A stretch of 64,000 nt of DNA from Nocardioides panaciterrulae (GTDB lineage Bacteria; Actinomycetota; Actinomycetes; Propionibacteriales; Nocardioidaceae). The notes below the pieces were generated by a model. It saw only the letters and a program-made list of their open reading frames with translations, ran no database searches and was not told the origin of the DNA. This document shows, piece after piece, positions 16,818 through 26,719 of this stretch. Made by a program: the position numbers and the translations under genes. Position 1 is the first letter of the stretch, and the number at the start of each line of letters is the position of its first letter. The stretch lies in the NCBI RefSeq assembly GCF_013409645.1, contig NZ_JACCBG010000001.1, positions 930,001-994,000 of the forward strand. Reading direction: 5' to 3'.

Positions 16818-17678
16818 TCAGGGCTGGAGCCCGTGGTGGACCAGCGCCTCGTAGGGGTCGACCGGGTCGCCGCCGCCGGGGCGGACCTCGAGGTGGAGGT
16901 GGGGGCCGGTCACGTTGCCGGTGGCGCCGACGTAGCCGATCAGGTCACCGGAGCGGACCACGTCGCCGACGCTGACGCCGAACTGGTTCTGGTGGCAGTA
17001 CCAGAGCTCGGTGCCGTCGTCGAGCGTCACCACGGTCTTGTTGCCGTAGGAGCCGTCGTACCCGGTCGAGGTGACGGTGCCACCGGCGACCGCGTGGATC
17101 GGCGTGCCGGTGGGCGCGGCGAAGTCCAGACCGGTGTGGTAGTGCGACCACAGGCCGCTGTACTCGCCGAAGCGCGCGGTGAGGTGGTAGCTGTCCAGCG
17201 GCAGCACCCAGGCGTTGCGCGCGATCTTCTTCGCCTGGGTCTCGGCCTGCTGGGCCAGTTGGGCGAGCGCGGCGTCGTGCTGCTCGGCCTGCTGCTCGGC
17301 CTGCGCGACCAGCTGGGAGTCGGCGGCGTCGGCGAGGGCGTCGCGACGCGAGTCGCGGCTGATCGCGGCGTGCCGCGCCTCCACGAGGCTCACCTGGGAC
17401 ACGTCGCTCGCGCCGCTGAGCGCGCTCGCCTGCGAGAACCGGGCCGGCTCGGGGGCGCTCAGGTTCGTGCCGGCCGCGGTGACCGCGCCGCCGGCCGAGA
17501 CCGCGAGGGCGGCGACGCCGACGAGCACCGGGGTGGAGGGCAGCGAGCGGAAGAGCGAGCCGCGCGAGCCCGAGTGGCGGGCCGGCCTTTCGGCCTTGCG
17601 CCGGCCTCCCGCCGCAGGGGTCGGCGACTCCGAGGGTTCGCGGCGCAGGCCGCGACGGTCCGCTCGGTGGTTGCCCAT
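16818..17678 (-). CDS. secreted/membrane-anchored M23 metallopeptidase (LytM-type)
   Basis: A 286-residue protein with a basic N-terminus, a membrane or signal segment at about 50-72 (VLVGVAALAVSAGGAVTAAG), an alanine/glutamine-rich coiled coil at about 95-150 (QAEQQAEQHDAALAQLAQQA) and a C-terminal LytM domain at about 165-280. Zinc ligands are visible in SHYHTGLDFAAPTG (HxxxD) and GPHLHLEV (HxH). Such enzymes cut peptidoglycan cross-bridges or, as degenerate forms, activate other hydrolases; here all ligands are present. The gene is divergent from the B12 protein; the 167-bp gap holds the two promoters, none clearly recognisable. pcrA, M23 peptidase and B12 protein are neighbours in other actinobacteria as well. 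Confidence 0.9.
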   Translation of the reverse strand: MGNHRADRRGLRREPSESPTPAAGGRRKAERPARHSGSRGSLFRSLPSTPVLVGVAALAVSAGGAVTAAGTNLSAPEPARFSQASALSGASDVSQVSLVEARHAAISRDSRRDALADAADSQLVAQAEQQAEQHDAALAQLAQQAETQAKKIARNAWVLPLDSYHLTARFGEYSGLWSHYHTGLDFAAPTGTPIHAVAGGTVTSTGYDGSYGNKTVVTLDDGTELWYCHQNQFGVSVGDVVRSGDLIGYVGATGNVTGPHLHLEVRPGGGDPVDPYEALVHHGLQP

Positions 17679-17845
17679 GAAGAGGTCTCCGCAAGGTGCT
17701 CGGGGGTGAGACAGCGGGCCTGACTGTAACGGAGGGCTCGGTGGGCGGGAAACCGGAACCCGGGAATCTGTGCAAACTCAGCATCATGCCCACGGCCCCG
17801 CCCCTCGACACGTGGCTCGGGTCACGCCTCCGATAGCCTGCGGCC

Positions 17846-18268
17846 ATGAGCACGCCTGGTGTGACCCCCCGCATCCGCATCGTGGTGGCCAAGCCCGGCC
17901 TGGACGGCCACGACCGGGGCGCGAAGATCGTCGCACGCGCCTTGCGCGACGCCGGGCACGAGGTCATCTACACCGGCCTGCACCAGACTCCCGAGCAGAT
18001 CGTGGAGACCGCGATCCAGGAGGACGCCGACCTGATCGGCCTCTCGGTGCTCTCCGGGGCGCACATGACGCTCTTCCGCCGGCTCGTCGAGCTGCTCGCC
18101 GAGCGCGACGCCTCCGACATCGTCGTCTTCGGCGGCGGGATCATCCCCGAGGAGGACATCCCGGTCCTCGAGGAGATCGGGATCGCGAAGGTCTTCACCC
18201 CCGGCGCCACGACCGGCGAGATCACCGGCTGGGTCGCCGCGCACTTCGCCGAGCAGCCCCAGGCCTGA
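17846..18268 (+). CDS. stand-alone cobalamin-binding subunit of an acyl-CoA mutase (IcmB-like)
   Basis: A 140-residue B12-binding domain without a catalytic barrel. It has the lower-ligand motif in [15 protein letters not shown] (DxHxxG), a [13 protein letters not shown] strand-helix and [18 protein letters not shown]. Overall it is closest in form to IcmB, the small subunit of isobutyryl-CoA mutase, and to related 2-hydroxyacyl-CoA mutase subunits. No large partner subunit lies in the window, and MutB at 60764 has its own B12 domain, so the partner must be elsewhere. Position next to sucCD is conserved and does not by itself define the substrate. Confidence 0.87.
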   Translation: MSTPGVTPRIRIVVAKPGLDGHDRGAKIVARALRDAGHEVIYTGLHQTPEQIVETAIQEDADLIGLSVLSGAHMTLFRRLVELLAERDASDIVVFGGGIIPEEDIPVLEEIGIAKVFTPGATTGEITGWVAAHFAEQPQA

Positions 18269-18461
18269 CCGGGACGGGGTCGGCCTGCGGGTCGACTACT
18301 ACGTCTGGCGTACGCCGCGCAGCTGAGCGCGCACCGGTCGCCGGGGCGCCACCCGGGGCGCCACTCGGGCCGCTCAGGGGCACGCCCTGTCCCTCGAGGT
18401 CACTCGCGTTGCGTCCGTCACGTCGGGCGACCCGGACTCGTGCCCCGCGCTCGGGCGGGAC

Positions 18462-18467
18462 TAGGGT
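18462..18467 (+). promoter_or_regulatory. possible -10 element of sucCD
   Basis: TAGGGT sits about 50 bp upstream of the sucC GTG in the 247-bp gap 18269-18515. TTGCGT about 60 bp further upstream is too far to be its -35 partner. The gap otherwise shows only a short direct repeat (GGGGCGCCAC twice near 18340-18365). Confidence 0.3.
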
Positions 18468-18515
18468 GCCGAAGGGAATCCCTGGACTGTCAACTGAAGA
18501 AGGACTGGGTAGATC

Positions 18516-19682
18516 GTGGACCTGATGGAGTACCAGGCGAAGGAGCTCTTCGCCAAGCACGGCGTGGCCACCACGGTGGGCGTCGTCGTCGAGACCGCCG
18601 AGGACGCGAGGGCCGCCGCCGAGAAGATGGGTGGCGTGACCGTCGTCAAGGCGCAGGTCAAGGCCGGTGGCCGGGGCAAGGCCGGCGGCGTGAAGCTCGC
18701 CAAGACCGCCGACGAGGCCTACGAGCACGCCTCGAACATCCTGGGCATGGAGATCAAGGGCCTCACGGTCAACCGGGTGCTGGTCACGCCGGCGACCCCG
18801 CCGGAGGACGAGTACTACTTCTCCTTCCTGCTCGACCGGGCGAACCGCCGCTACCTGTGCATCGCCAGCGTCGAGGGCGGCGTCGAGATCGAGGAGGTCG
18901 CCAAGACCAACCCCGACGCGGTCAAGCAGATCGCGATCGACCCCGGTGCCGGTGTCGACGAGGAGAAGGCCCGCGCGATCGCGTCCGAGGCCAAGTTCCC
19001 CGAGGCCGTCTTCGAGCAGGCCGTGGAGATGATCCAGGCGCTGTACCGGGTCTTCGTCGAGGAGGACGCGACGCTGGTCGAGGTCAACCCGCTCGCGCGG
19101 CTGGCCGGCGACAAGCTCGAGGCGCTCGACGGCAAGGTGTCGCTGGACGACAACGCCTCGGAGATCCGTCACCCCGACCACGCGGCGTTCGAGATCAAGG
19201 ACGAGACCGACCCGCTCGAGGCGAAGGCCAAGGACAAGGGCCTGAACTACGTCAAGCTCGACGGCCAGGTCGGCATCATCGGCAACGGCGCGGGCCTGGT
19301 CATGTCCACCCTCGACGTGGTCGCCTACGCCGGCGAGAAGCACGGCGGCGTCAAGCCCGCCAACTTCCTCGACATCGGTGGCGGCGCCAACGCGCAGGTC
19401 ATGGCCGACGGCCTCGACGTGATCCTGAACGACGCGCAGGTCAAGAGCGTCTTCGTGAACGTCTTCGGCGGCATCACCGCCTGCGACGAGGTCGCCAACG
19501 GCATCAAGGGTGCGCTGGAGATCCTCGGCGACGAGGCCTCCAAGCCGCTGGTCGTCCGCCTCGACGGCAACAACGTCGACGCGGGTCGTGCCATCCTGAC
19601 CGAGCTGGACCACCCGCTGGTCACCCTGGTCGACACGATGGACGGTGCGGCCGACAAGGCCGCCGAGCTGGCCAACGCCTGA
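18516..19682 (+). CDS. sucC: succinyl-CoA synthetase (ADP-forming) beta subunit
   Basis: A 388-residue ATP-grasp protein beginning [20 protein letters not shown]. The nucleotide-binding part shows [20 protein letters not shown], the metal site EVNPLARL, and the subunit interface [19 protein letters not shown] and [17 protein letters not shown]. Full length. With SucD it converts succinyl-CoA, ADP and Pi to succinate, ATP and CoA in the TCA cycle. Start GTG 18516 is preceded by an AGAAGGA SD at somewhat long spacing. sucD follows after 18 bp. Its succinyl-CoA can come from the MutAB pathway at the other end of the window. Confidence 0.96.
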   Translation: MDLMEYQAKELFAKHGVATTVGVVVETAEDARAAAEKMGGVTVVKAQVKAGGRGKAGGVKLAKTADEAYEHASNILGMEIKGLTVNRVLVTPATPPEDEYYFSFLLDRANRRYLCIASVEGGVEIEEVAKTNPDAVKQIAIDPGAGVDEEKARAIASEAKFPEAVFEQAVEMIQALYRVFVEEDATLVEVNPLARLAGDKLEALDGKVSLDDNASEIRHPDHAAFEIKDETDPLEAKAKDKGLNYVKLDGQVGIIGNGAGLVMSTLDVVAYAGEKHGGVKPANFLDIGGGANAQVMADGLDVILNDAQVKSVFVNVFGGITACDEVANGIKGALEILGDEASKPLVVRLDGNNVDAGRAILTELDHPLVTLVDTMDGAADKAAELANA

Positions 19683-19700
19683 GACGGAGCGAGAAGAACA

Positions 19701-20582
<882 letters not shown>

Positions 20583-20630
20583 TCGCGCAGGTCGGGGCGA
20601 GAGCGAAGCGAGCCTCGAGGCCCAGGAAGT

Positions 20631-20669
20631 GACGCAGGGCGGTGACCACCTCGGTCACCGCCCTGCGTC
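20631..20669. terminator. bidirectional hairpin terminator between sucD and the convergent sigma operon
   Basis: A perfect 17-bp stem, GACGCAGGGCGGTGACC (20631-20647) with its complement at 20653-20669, around loop ACCTC. It lies between two converging genes; no T-run follows. Confidence 0.8.
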
Positions 20670-20686
20670 GTCCTGCCCGGCCGGGG

Positions 20687-22144
20687 TCAGCAGCCCTGCT
20701 CGGTCCAGAGGCACATCTGCGTGACGATCGACTTGGTCTTCCCGCTGAGCCCGGTCACCGCCTGTCCGATGCTGTCCCGGGCGTACTCGCCCTCGACGTA
20801 GGTGCCGTAGACGGCGCGCCCGACCCGGGCGAACTGGAAGATGCCGCCGCCGAGCCCCTCGCGGTAGACGATCGAGAACGTCACGGAGTCATCGGCGCCG
20901 CCGAGGTCGGCGTCGTCGACCGGCTGCACGTCGACCAGCTTGTCGTCGGTCGCCTTGTCGCCCGGGATGACCGGGCAGCCCTGCACGGCCTCCCGGATCT
21001 GCGCGAGCGTGGCGGTCGCGTCGTCGGTGCGGGCGAAGGTCACCAGCTCCCGGCTCTCGCGGAACTGCGGCATCGTGGAGGTGACGGCCAGCCGCTCCAC
21101 GGTGTCCGCGGCCGGCCAGGGGGAGCGGCCGCACAGGTCCGGCGCGGGCACCCCCTCGGCCTTCGCCGAGGGGCCGTCCAGCGGTCCCTCGGGGGCGGCG
21201 ATGTTCCAGTCCAGCGGGAAGTCCGCGGGGATCGCGCTGACCGCACCCTCGCCGATCACCGGGGAGGCGCTCGCCGAGCTGCCGTCCGACGGTGACCGGC
21301 ACGGCTCGGCGGCGAAGATGCACATGTCGCTGAGCACCGGTGCCGACCACTCGGCGAGCCGCCGCACCTCGGCGTCGACGACCTGGGCGCCGCCGGCGCT
21401 GGTGTGGTCGGTGGCGAGGTAGATCGCGTTGCCGACCCGGGCGACCTGGAAGACCGTGAGGTCGGCCAGCAGGTCCTTGTCCATCTGGGCCTGCTGGGTG
21501 AACACGAAGGACTCGTCGACGGGCAGCCCGGTGTCGACCGCGGCGTACACCAGAGGGGCGCCCTTGCCGTTGGGGTCGGTGGGGCAGGCCTCGACACCGT
21601 GCCGGACCGCGTCGAGGACCTTCGCGGCGACCCGGTCGTCGCGGTAGAGCGCCAGGGTGCGGCCGGCGTTGCCGTCCGTCCCCGCCTCGCCGTGGGCGGC
21701 CCCGAGGACGTCGACGGCCGGGGCGACGGGGGCGTCCGGACCCGTCGGGGCGCCCGTGGAGAACGTCGGGCTCCCGCAGAGCGTCAGGTCGTCGACCACC
21801 GGGAGCGGGCGCACCGTGAATCTGAACGTCGCGCTGTCGGGCAGGGCGGTCAGGTCGAAGTCGTCGGAGCTGCCGGGGATGGTCTGGCGCCACCCGACGT
21901 CCGCCGTCCGGCTGGGGCTCGGCGAGGGCGCCACCGGCACGTCGTCGGCGTGGTCGCCGCCGCCGGCCACCACCGCGATCGGGGTGGCGACGACCAGCGC
22001 GACGGCCAGGGCGCCGGCGCCGATGAGGGCGTTGTTGCGCCGGCGCAGCCGGGTGCCGCGGCGGCGCACCTCGGAGGCGGGCAGCGGGTTCACGTCGATC
22101 CCTTCGTGCATGAGGTTCTCGAGGTCGCGGATCGGGTCAGACAT
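20687..22144 (-). CDS. membrane-anchored partner of the SigE-family sigma factor, duplicated extracytoplasmic domain
   Basis: A 485-residue single-pass protein: cytoplasmic residues 1-37 (MSDPIRDLENLMHEGIDVNP at the start), a membrane helix at about 38-60, a Pro/Ser-rich linker, then about 410 external residues. The external part contains two related halves. Each ends in a Cys pair of the same spacing (SDMCIFAAEPC near 300, and TQMCLWTEQGC at the C-terminus), suggesting an internal duplication with disulphides. The start overlaps the end of the sigma gene by 8 bp, so it is very probably its membrane regulator. No zinc-type anti-sigma motif (HxxxCxxC) is visible in the short cytoplasmic part. 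Confidence 0.72.
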   Translation of the reverse strand: MSDPIRDLENLMHEGIDVNPLPASEVRRRGTRLRRRNNALIGAGALAVALVVATPIAVVAGGGDHADDVPVAPSPSPSRTADVGWRQTIPGSSDDFDLTALPDSATFRFTVRPLPVVDDLTLCGSPTFSTGAPTGPDAPVAPAVDVLGAAHGEAGTDGNAGRTLALYRDDRVAAKVLDAVRHGVEACPTDPNGKGAPLVYAAVDTGLPVDESFVFTQQAQMDKDLLADLTVFQVARVGNAIYLATDHTSAGGAQVVDAEVRRLAEWSAPVLSDMCIFAAEPCRSPSDGSSASASPVIGEGAVSAIPADFPLDWNIAAPEGPLDGPSAKAEGVPAPDLCGRSPWPAADTVERLAVTSTMPQFRESRELVTFARTDDATATLAQIREAVQGCPVIPGDKATDDKLVDVQPVDDADLGGADDSVTFSIVYREGLGGGIFQFARVGRAVYGTYVEGEYARDSIGQAVTGLSGKTKSIVTQMCLWTEQGC

Positions 22145-22649
22145 GGCTTGCTCCCTCCTGGAGTCCGCCGTTGGTGTCGTCGGAGAGCAGGGCCGCGAGC
22201 GCGGCGCGACCGCGGCTGAGCCGGGCCTTGATGGTGCCCTCGGGGACGCCCACCTCCCGGGCCACCTGGTGGACCGGCAGGTCGGCGAGGTGGTGCAGGA
22301 CCAGGGCCTGGCGCTGCGCCTCGGGCAGCCGCTTGAGGGCAGCCACCAGGGCGACGTGGTTCTCGCTCGGCGCCGCGGTCTCGGTCGCGGCGCCGACGGC
22401 GCGGTCCGCGGGGCGCCGGCCCCGCGTCGTACGCCGCCAGCGGCTGACCGCGAGGCGGTACGCCGTGGTGCGGACCCAGGCCTCCGGGTACTCGGCCCGG
22501 TCCAGCTTGCGTCGGTGTGCCCAGGCGCGGACGAACGCCTCCTGGACGCACTCCTCCGCCTCGTCCCGGTTGCCGATCATCGCGTAGATCTGCGCGGTGA
22601 TCCGCCGGAACGAGGCCTGGTAGAAGTCGTCGAACTCGCGTTCGTCCAT
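22137..22649 (-). CDS. SigE-family ECF RNA polymerase sigma factor
   Basis: A 170-residue two-domain ECF sigma factor. Region 2 spans residues about 5-75 (FDDFYQASFRRITAQIYAMI, with the RDEAEECVQEAFVRAWAHR helix that binds core and the -10), region 4 about 105-155 (LPEAQRQALVLHHLADLPV, then VAREVGVPEGTIKARLSRGR). The type is the actinobacterial SigE/SigE70 family commonly paired with a membrane protein. The pair is oriented away from perM. Promoter targets are not visible. Confidence 0.9.
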   Translation of the reverse strand: MDEREFDDFYQASFRRITAQIYAMIGNRDEAEECVQEAFVRAWAHRRKLDRAEYPEAWVRTTAYRLAVSRWRRTTRGRRPADRAVGAATETAAPSENHVALVAALKRLPEAQRQALVLHHLADLPVHQVAREVGVPEGTIKARLSRGRAALAALLSDDTNGGLQEGASHV

Positions 22650-22744
22650 CGACCCGTCCCCGTCTCGTATGTGGTGTCTGTCGGGGGTGATACGCCCCGG
22701 GGCAGCTCACGGTTGCACGGCGGGGGAGGAATTCCGTGCAGCCG

Positions 22745-24670
22745 CTAACCCTGGTGTGGAGCGGGCAGGGCGGGCAACCGGTCCAGGGCCCGCCGGACGA
22801 GCGTGGGGAAGTCGCCCCGCCGCATCGTCATCCGGTGGTCCGGCACGAAGCCGACCTGGGCGACGTGCGGGCCGTCGCGGACGATCCCCATGAGGAACCG
22901 CACCGAGGACTTGTCGCTGATCTCGGTCGTGACCTGCCAGACGCTGAGGTCGGTGCGGCGGCTCTGGGACTGCAGGAGCCGCTGCACCTCGGTGCCGGGG
23001 TCCTGGTGGGAGCAGCCGGCCATCCGGTGGCGCACCCGCTGCACCAGCGCCCGGGCCCGGTGGGTGGACATCGAACCCACCGTCTCGGTGAGCCCGAAGG
23101 TGTCCGGCACGTGGGCGCCGGGGATCACGAACGAGCGGGTGAGGGCGGCGGTGACGCCGGGGACGTCGAAGTCGGTCCGGTCGCAGCGGGTCGCGGCGAC
23201 GTTGGTCACCGCCTTGCGGGGCTCGGTGCCGACCCAGGGCCGGGTCACCCCCGTCACCGGGGGCAGGTCCACCTCGACGAGCATGCCGGGCACCTCCCCG
23301 ACCGGCACCGGCGCGGCCGGCCGGTGCCGCGGGTGCTGGGCGCAGGCACCCGCGTCCGGCAGCCCGCACAGGTCGTCGACGGCGCCGGCCAGCAGCGCGG
23401 TCCCGGAGTCCAGGGCGAGCGGGCCGGTGCCCGGGAGCCGGGTCAGGGTCGTGGTCGTCACCCGGCCGGTGCGGGCCACGCCGACGAGCAGGGTGGACCC
23501 GGACCCGCGCCACCAGCGCAGCGCGACCAGCGTCGCGCGGTCGCCGACCCCGGTCACCCGCTGGGTCGAGACCAGCTGGGCCCGCGGCTCGGTGCAGCCG
23601 GCGTACCAGCCCAGCGTGCGGTCGAAGGTCCGCCCGGCCGCCCGGTCGGTGGCGGAGACCTCGGTGGCCTGGAACGCGGTCGCAGCACGGCCGCCGCCGG
23701 TCGCGGGTCCCTCGAAGGTCCGGACCAGGGCCGCCGTGCCGTGCGGGTCGGCGTACCGCTCCTGCTGGCAGGGCAGCACCAGTCCGTCGCCGGAGGTGTT
23801 GTCGCTGGTCTCGCCCTCGGTCCACGCGGCCGCCGGGCGAGCGGCCCGACGACCGGCCCGATTGTGGGCCCGGTCGTGGGCCCGGTCCCTGGGTCCGGTG
23901 GGGGGCAGGTCGGCGGTGATCTCCTCGCTGGTGAGCATCGCGCCCGCGGGCAGCGTGGCCGGGTCGGGGGTCTTCTCGGCGGCCCGGGCGGCGGCGCTGC
24001 GGGGACCGCTCGCCGAGACCTGCTCGCGGGCCAGGGTCGGGTGCACGCCGTCGGCGTCGGTGACCAGCACACCGGCGACGAGCATGGTGGCCACGGCCGC
24101 GGCCACGCCGGCCAGGGTGTGGGTACGGCGCCGCGCGGCGCCGGCCCGGCGGATGATGGTGGCGCGCGGCAACCGGGCGCCGCCCGCGTGGGCGCGCAGC
24201 GGCTCGAACAGCGGGCGGATGGCCGTCGTCGCGACGTCACGGTGCATCGCGAACCGCGAGGTCGCCGTCTGCAGCTCGCGCTCCGCCTCGGACTGCGGCA
24301 GGCCGACCTCGCGGGCCAGGTCCGCCAGCGAGATCGTCGCCAGGTGCGTCAACAGCAGCGTGCGCCGCTGCAGCGGGCTCAGCTTCGCCAGCGCGTCGAG
24401 CGTGGCGCGCAGCCCCGGGTCCAGCGACTTGTCCCGGTGCCACGGCCGGGCGGTGTGGCGGCGCTGGGCGTGCGCCCAGGCGCGGGGCCGCACCCACGCC
24501 TCGGGGTCCTCGAGCCGCGAGACCTTGCGCCAGTGGTGCCAGGCGGCGACGAAGGAGTCCCGCACGGCCCCCCGGGCCGCGGTCAGGTCGCCGGTGAACG
24601 CGTAGGTCTGGAGAAGCAGGCGGTCGCGGGCGTCGTTGTAGAACGCGTCGAACTGCTCCGGATTCCTCAT
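22745..24670 (-). CDS. ECF-like sigma factor fused to a membrane helix and a large extracytoplasmic domain
   Basis: A 641-residue protein from the ATG complementary to 24668-24670. Residues about 5-75 look like sigma region 2 (EQFDAFYNDARDRLLLQTYA, then VRDSFVAAWHHWRKVSRLED), 95-145 like region 4 (LSPLQRRTLLLTHLATISL, LAREVGLPQSEAERELQTA). A single membrane helix lies at about 185-204. The remaining 430 residues are external, with Cys pairs and two repeated modules (WYAGCTEPRAQL, later RMAGCSHQDPG) like PknH-type sensor domains. This would be a sigma factor held at the membrane until released. Region 2 is weaker than in classical ECFs, so loss of sigma activity is possible. A much longer open frame across this region is a GC artefact. 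Confidence 0.72.
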   Translation of the reverse strand: MRNPEQFDAFYNDARDRLLLQTYAFTGDLTAARGAVRDSFVAAWHHWRKVSRLEDPEAWVRPRAWAHAQRRHTARPWHRDKSLDPGLRATLDALAKLSPLQRRTLLLTHLATISLADLAREVGLPQSEAERELQTATSRFAMHRDVATTAIRPLFEPLRAHAGGARLPRATIIRRAGAARRRTHTLAGVAAAVATMLVAGVLVTDADGVHPTLAREQVSASGPRSAAARAAEKTPDPATLPAGAMLTSEEITADLPPTGPRDRAHDRAHNRAGRRAARPAAAWTEGETSDNTSGDGLVLPCQQERYADPHGTAALVRTFEGPATGGGRAATAFQATEVSATDRAAGRTFDRTLGWYAGCTEPRAQLVSTQRVTGVGDRATLVALRWWRGSGSTLLVGVARTGRVTTTTLTRLPGTGPLALDSGTALLAGAVDDLCGLPDAGACAQHPRHRPAAPVPVGEVPGMLVEVDLPPVTGVTRPWVGTEPRKAVTNVAATRCDRTDFDVPGVTAALTRSFVIPGAHVPDTFGLTETVGSMSTHRARALVQRVRHRMAGCSHQDPGTEVQRLLQSQSRRTDLSVWQVTTEISDKSSVRFLMGIVRDGPHVAQVGFVPDHRMTMRRGDFPTLVRRALDRLPALPAPHQG

Positions 24671-24763
24671 GGCCGCCACCACGGTAGAGGAGGTCCGTGG
24701 CCCCGGGCCAACCGGCGTGGGAGCCGCGGATCGAGCCCCCGCACGGGTGATGATGGCCGGGCC

Positions 24764-26047
24764 ATGACTTCGCTGCTGACCCGCGACCGCCCGACCAGCC
24801 CGCTGCGCGGGGACCGCGATCAGGCCACCGGCCTCGGGCGCCGGCGGCCGCTGGTGGTGGTCGCCGCCCTCGGCGGCGCCGCCGCGGCGGCCACCACGCT
24901 GGTGGTCTGCGTGGCGCTGGGCGTGATCGGCTGGTTCCTCACCGACGCCGGCGCCCACGGCACCCCGCGGGACGGGCTGCGCACCGGCGCGCTCGGCTGG
25001 CTGCTGGGCCACGGCTCCGGTGTGTCGGTGCACGGCACCCCGGTGACCCTGCTGCCGCTCGGCGTCACCCTGCTGTGCGCCTGGTCGGCGTGGCGGTTCG
25101 GCCTGCGGGTCGGTGCCGCGGTCTCGGGGCACGGGCCCGACGCCGAGCGGATCGCGGACGGCGAGCGGGACTGGACCGTGGCGAGCGCGTCCCTCTTCTT
25201 CACCCTCGGCTACCTCCTGGTGGCCCTGGTGACCCTGCACCTGGCCACCGGGGCGTCGACCGGCGCCTCGGCCGGTGGCGTGCTGCGGTGGTCGCTGCTG
25301 CTGTGCCTGGCGCTCGGTGCTCCGGGGATCGCGGTCGGCTCGGGCCGGGCGGCGATCTGGACGTCGTACCTCCCGATGTCGGTGCGCGCCGCCGCCACCG
25401 CCTGCCGCCGGATCCTGACGACCTGGGCGGTGGTGTCCACCCTGCTGCTGCTCGGCGCCCTGGTCGCCGACCTCGGGCAGGCCGCCAACGTGCTGTCCCG
25501 GCTGCACACCGACGCCGGCGACACCGTGCTCTTCGTCGTGCTCACGCTGGTCGTGGTGCCCAACGCGGCGGCGTACGCCGGGTCCTGGATGCTCGGCCCG
25601 GGCTTCGCGGTCGGCACCCACACCCTGGTCGCGCCGAGCGTGGTGGTGCTCGGCCCGCTGCCGATGTTCCCGCTGCTGGCCGCGCTGCCCGACGCCGGCA
25701 CCCCGGCGCCCTGGCTGTCGGCGGTGACGGTGGTCCCCGCCCTCGTCGCGGCCTGGGCCGCCGCGCGGGTCCAGCGCCGGTTGCCCGCCCTGCGCTGGGA
25801 CCAGGGGGCGCTGCGGGGCTGCGCGGGTGGGCTGATGGCGGGCGTGCTGTTCGGGGCGTTCGCGGCGGTCGCCGGCGGCGCGGTCGGTCCCGGGCGGATG
25901 ACCCACGTCGGCCCGGCCGGGTTCGACGTGCTCGTGCACGCGATCACCGCGTTCGGGCTGGGGGGCCTGGTGGGTGGCCTGGTGATGACCTTCCTCCAGC
26001 GCCGGGCCGCGCGCCGCTCCGGTGACGGGTGGGCCGAGACGGAGTGA
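24764..26047 (+). CDS. perM: multi-pass membrane protein PerM (DUF6350)
   Basis: A 427-residue protein with about ten membrane helices between residues 25 and 415. Family recognition rests on overall hydropathy, segments such as GVSVHGTPVTLLPLGVTLL and GPLPMFPLLAALPDAGTPAP, and its position directly before purN and purH. In Mycobacterium tuberculosis the protein at this position (PerM) is needed for cell division and survival under magnesium limitation or IFN-gamma stress. ATG 24764 is the first plausible start. It diverges from the fused sigma gene, with a 93-bp gap. Confidence 0.82.
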   Translation: MTSLLTRDRPTSPLRGDRDQATGLGRRRPLVVVAALGGAAAAATTLVVCVALGVIGWFLTDAGAHGTPRDGLRTGALGWLLGHGSGVSVHGTPVTLLPLGVTLLCAWSAWRFGLRVGAAVSGHGPDAERIADGERDWTVASASLFFTLGYLLVALVTLHLATGASTGASAGGVLRWSLLLCLALGAPGIAVGSGRAAIWTSYLPMSVRAAATACRRILTTWAVVSTLLLLGALVADLGQAANVLSRLHTDAGDTVLFVVLTLVVVPNAAAYAGSWMLGPGFAVGTHTLVAPSVVVLGPLPMFPLLAALPDAGTPAPWLSAVTVVPALVAAWAAARVQRRLPALRWDQGALRGCAGGLMAGVLFGAFAAVAGGAVGPGRMTHVGPAGFDVLVHAITAFGLGGLVGGLVMTFLQRRAARRSGDGWAETE

Positions 26048-26080
26048 GGTGGCGGCGGCGCCGTCGCTAGACTGCGCCGC

Positions 26081-26716
26081 GTGTCGACCCCCACCCCCGC
26101 CCGGCTGGTCGTGCTCGTCTCCGGGGCGGGCACCAACCTGCAGGCGCTGATCGACGCCACCGCCGACCCGGCGTACGGCGCCCGCGTCGTCGCCGTCGGC
26201 GCCGACCGCGACGACATCGTGGGCCTCGCCCGGGCCGAGCGCGCGGGCATCCCGACGTTCGTCAAGAAGGTCGGCCAGTTCAGCAGCCGCGACCACTGGG
26301 ACCGCGCGATGGCCGAGACGGTGGCGGGCTTCGAGCCGGACCTCGTGGTCTCGGCCGGCTTCATGAAGCTCGCCGGGGAGTCGTTCCTCGAGCGGTTCGG
26401 CGGCCGCTTCGTCAACACCCACCCGGCGCTGCTGCCGTCGTTCCCCGGGATGCACGGCGCGGCCGACGCGCTGGCGTACGGGGTGAAAGTCACCGGGGCG
26501 ACGCTCTTCATCGTCGACGCCGGCGTCGACACCGGCCCGATCGTGGACCAGGTGGTGGTGCCGGTCGAGGCCGAGGACAGCGTGGAGACGCTGCACGAGC
26601 GGATCAAGGCCGCCGAGCGGCAGATGCTGGTGGACTGCGTGGGCCGGATGGCCCGCGAGGGCTGGACGGTCACCGGGCGCACCGTGCAGTTCGGCCGCCG
26701 GCCGGCCGTGCCCTAG
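26081..26716 (+). CDS. purN: phosphoribosylglycinamide formyltransferase (GART)
   Basis: A 211-residue enzyme transferring a formyl group from 10-formyl-THF to glycinamide ribonucleotide, the third step of purine synthesis. Motifs are [17 protein letters not shown] (phosphate loop), [20 protein letters not shown] with the catalytic Asn-His, and [17 protein letters not shown] with the catalytic Asp. The GTG start at 26081 lies 33 bp after perM. purH follows after a 125-bp riboswitch region. Confidence 0.95.
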   Translation: MSTPTPARLVVLVSGAGTNLQALIDATADPAYGARVVAVGADRDDIVGLARAERAGIPTFVKKVGQFSSRDHWDRAMAETVAGFEPDLVVSAGFMKLAGESFLERFGGRFVNTHPALLPSFPGMHGAADALAYGVKVTGATLFIVDAGVDTGPIVDQVVVPVEAEDSVETLHERIKAAERQMLVDCVGRMAREGWTVTGRTVQFGRRPAVP

Positions 26717-26719
26717 TCT

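Noticed and set aside
17679..17845. Possible c-di-AMP (ydaO) riboswitch before the M23 peptidase gene, as in other actinobacterial wall hydrolases.
   Set aside because: The conserved core (a GGGGGACCCA-like segment and paired flanks) could not be found; only short GC hairpins are visible.
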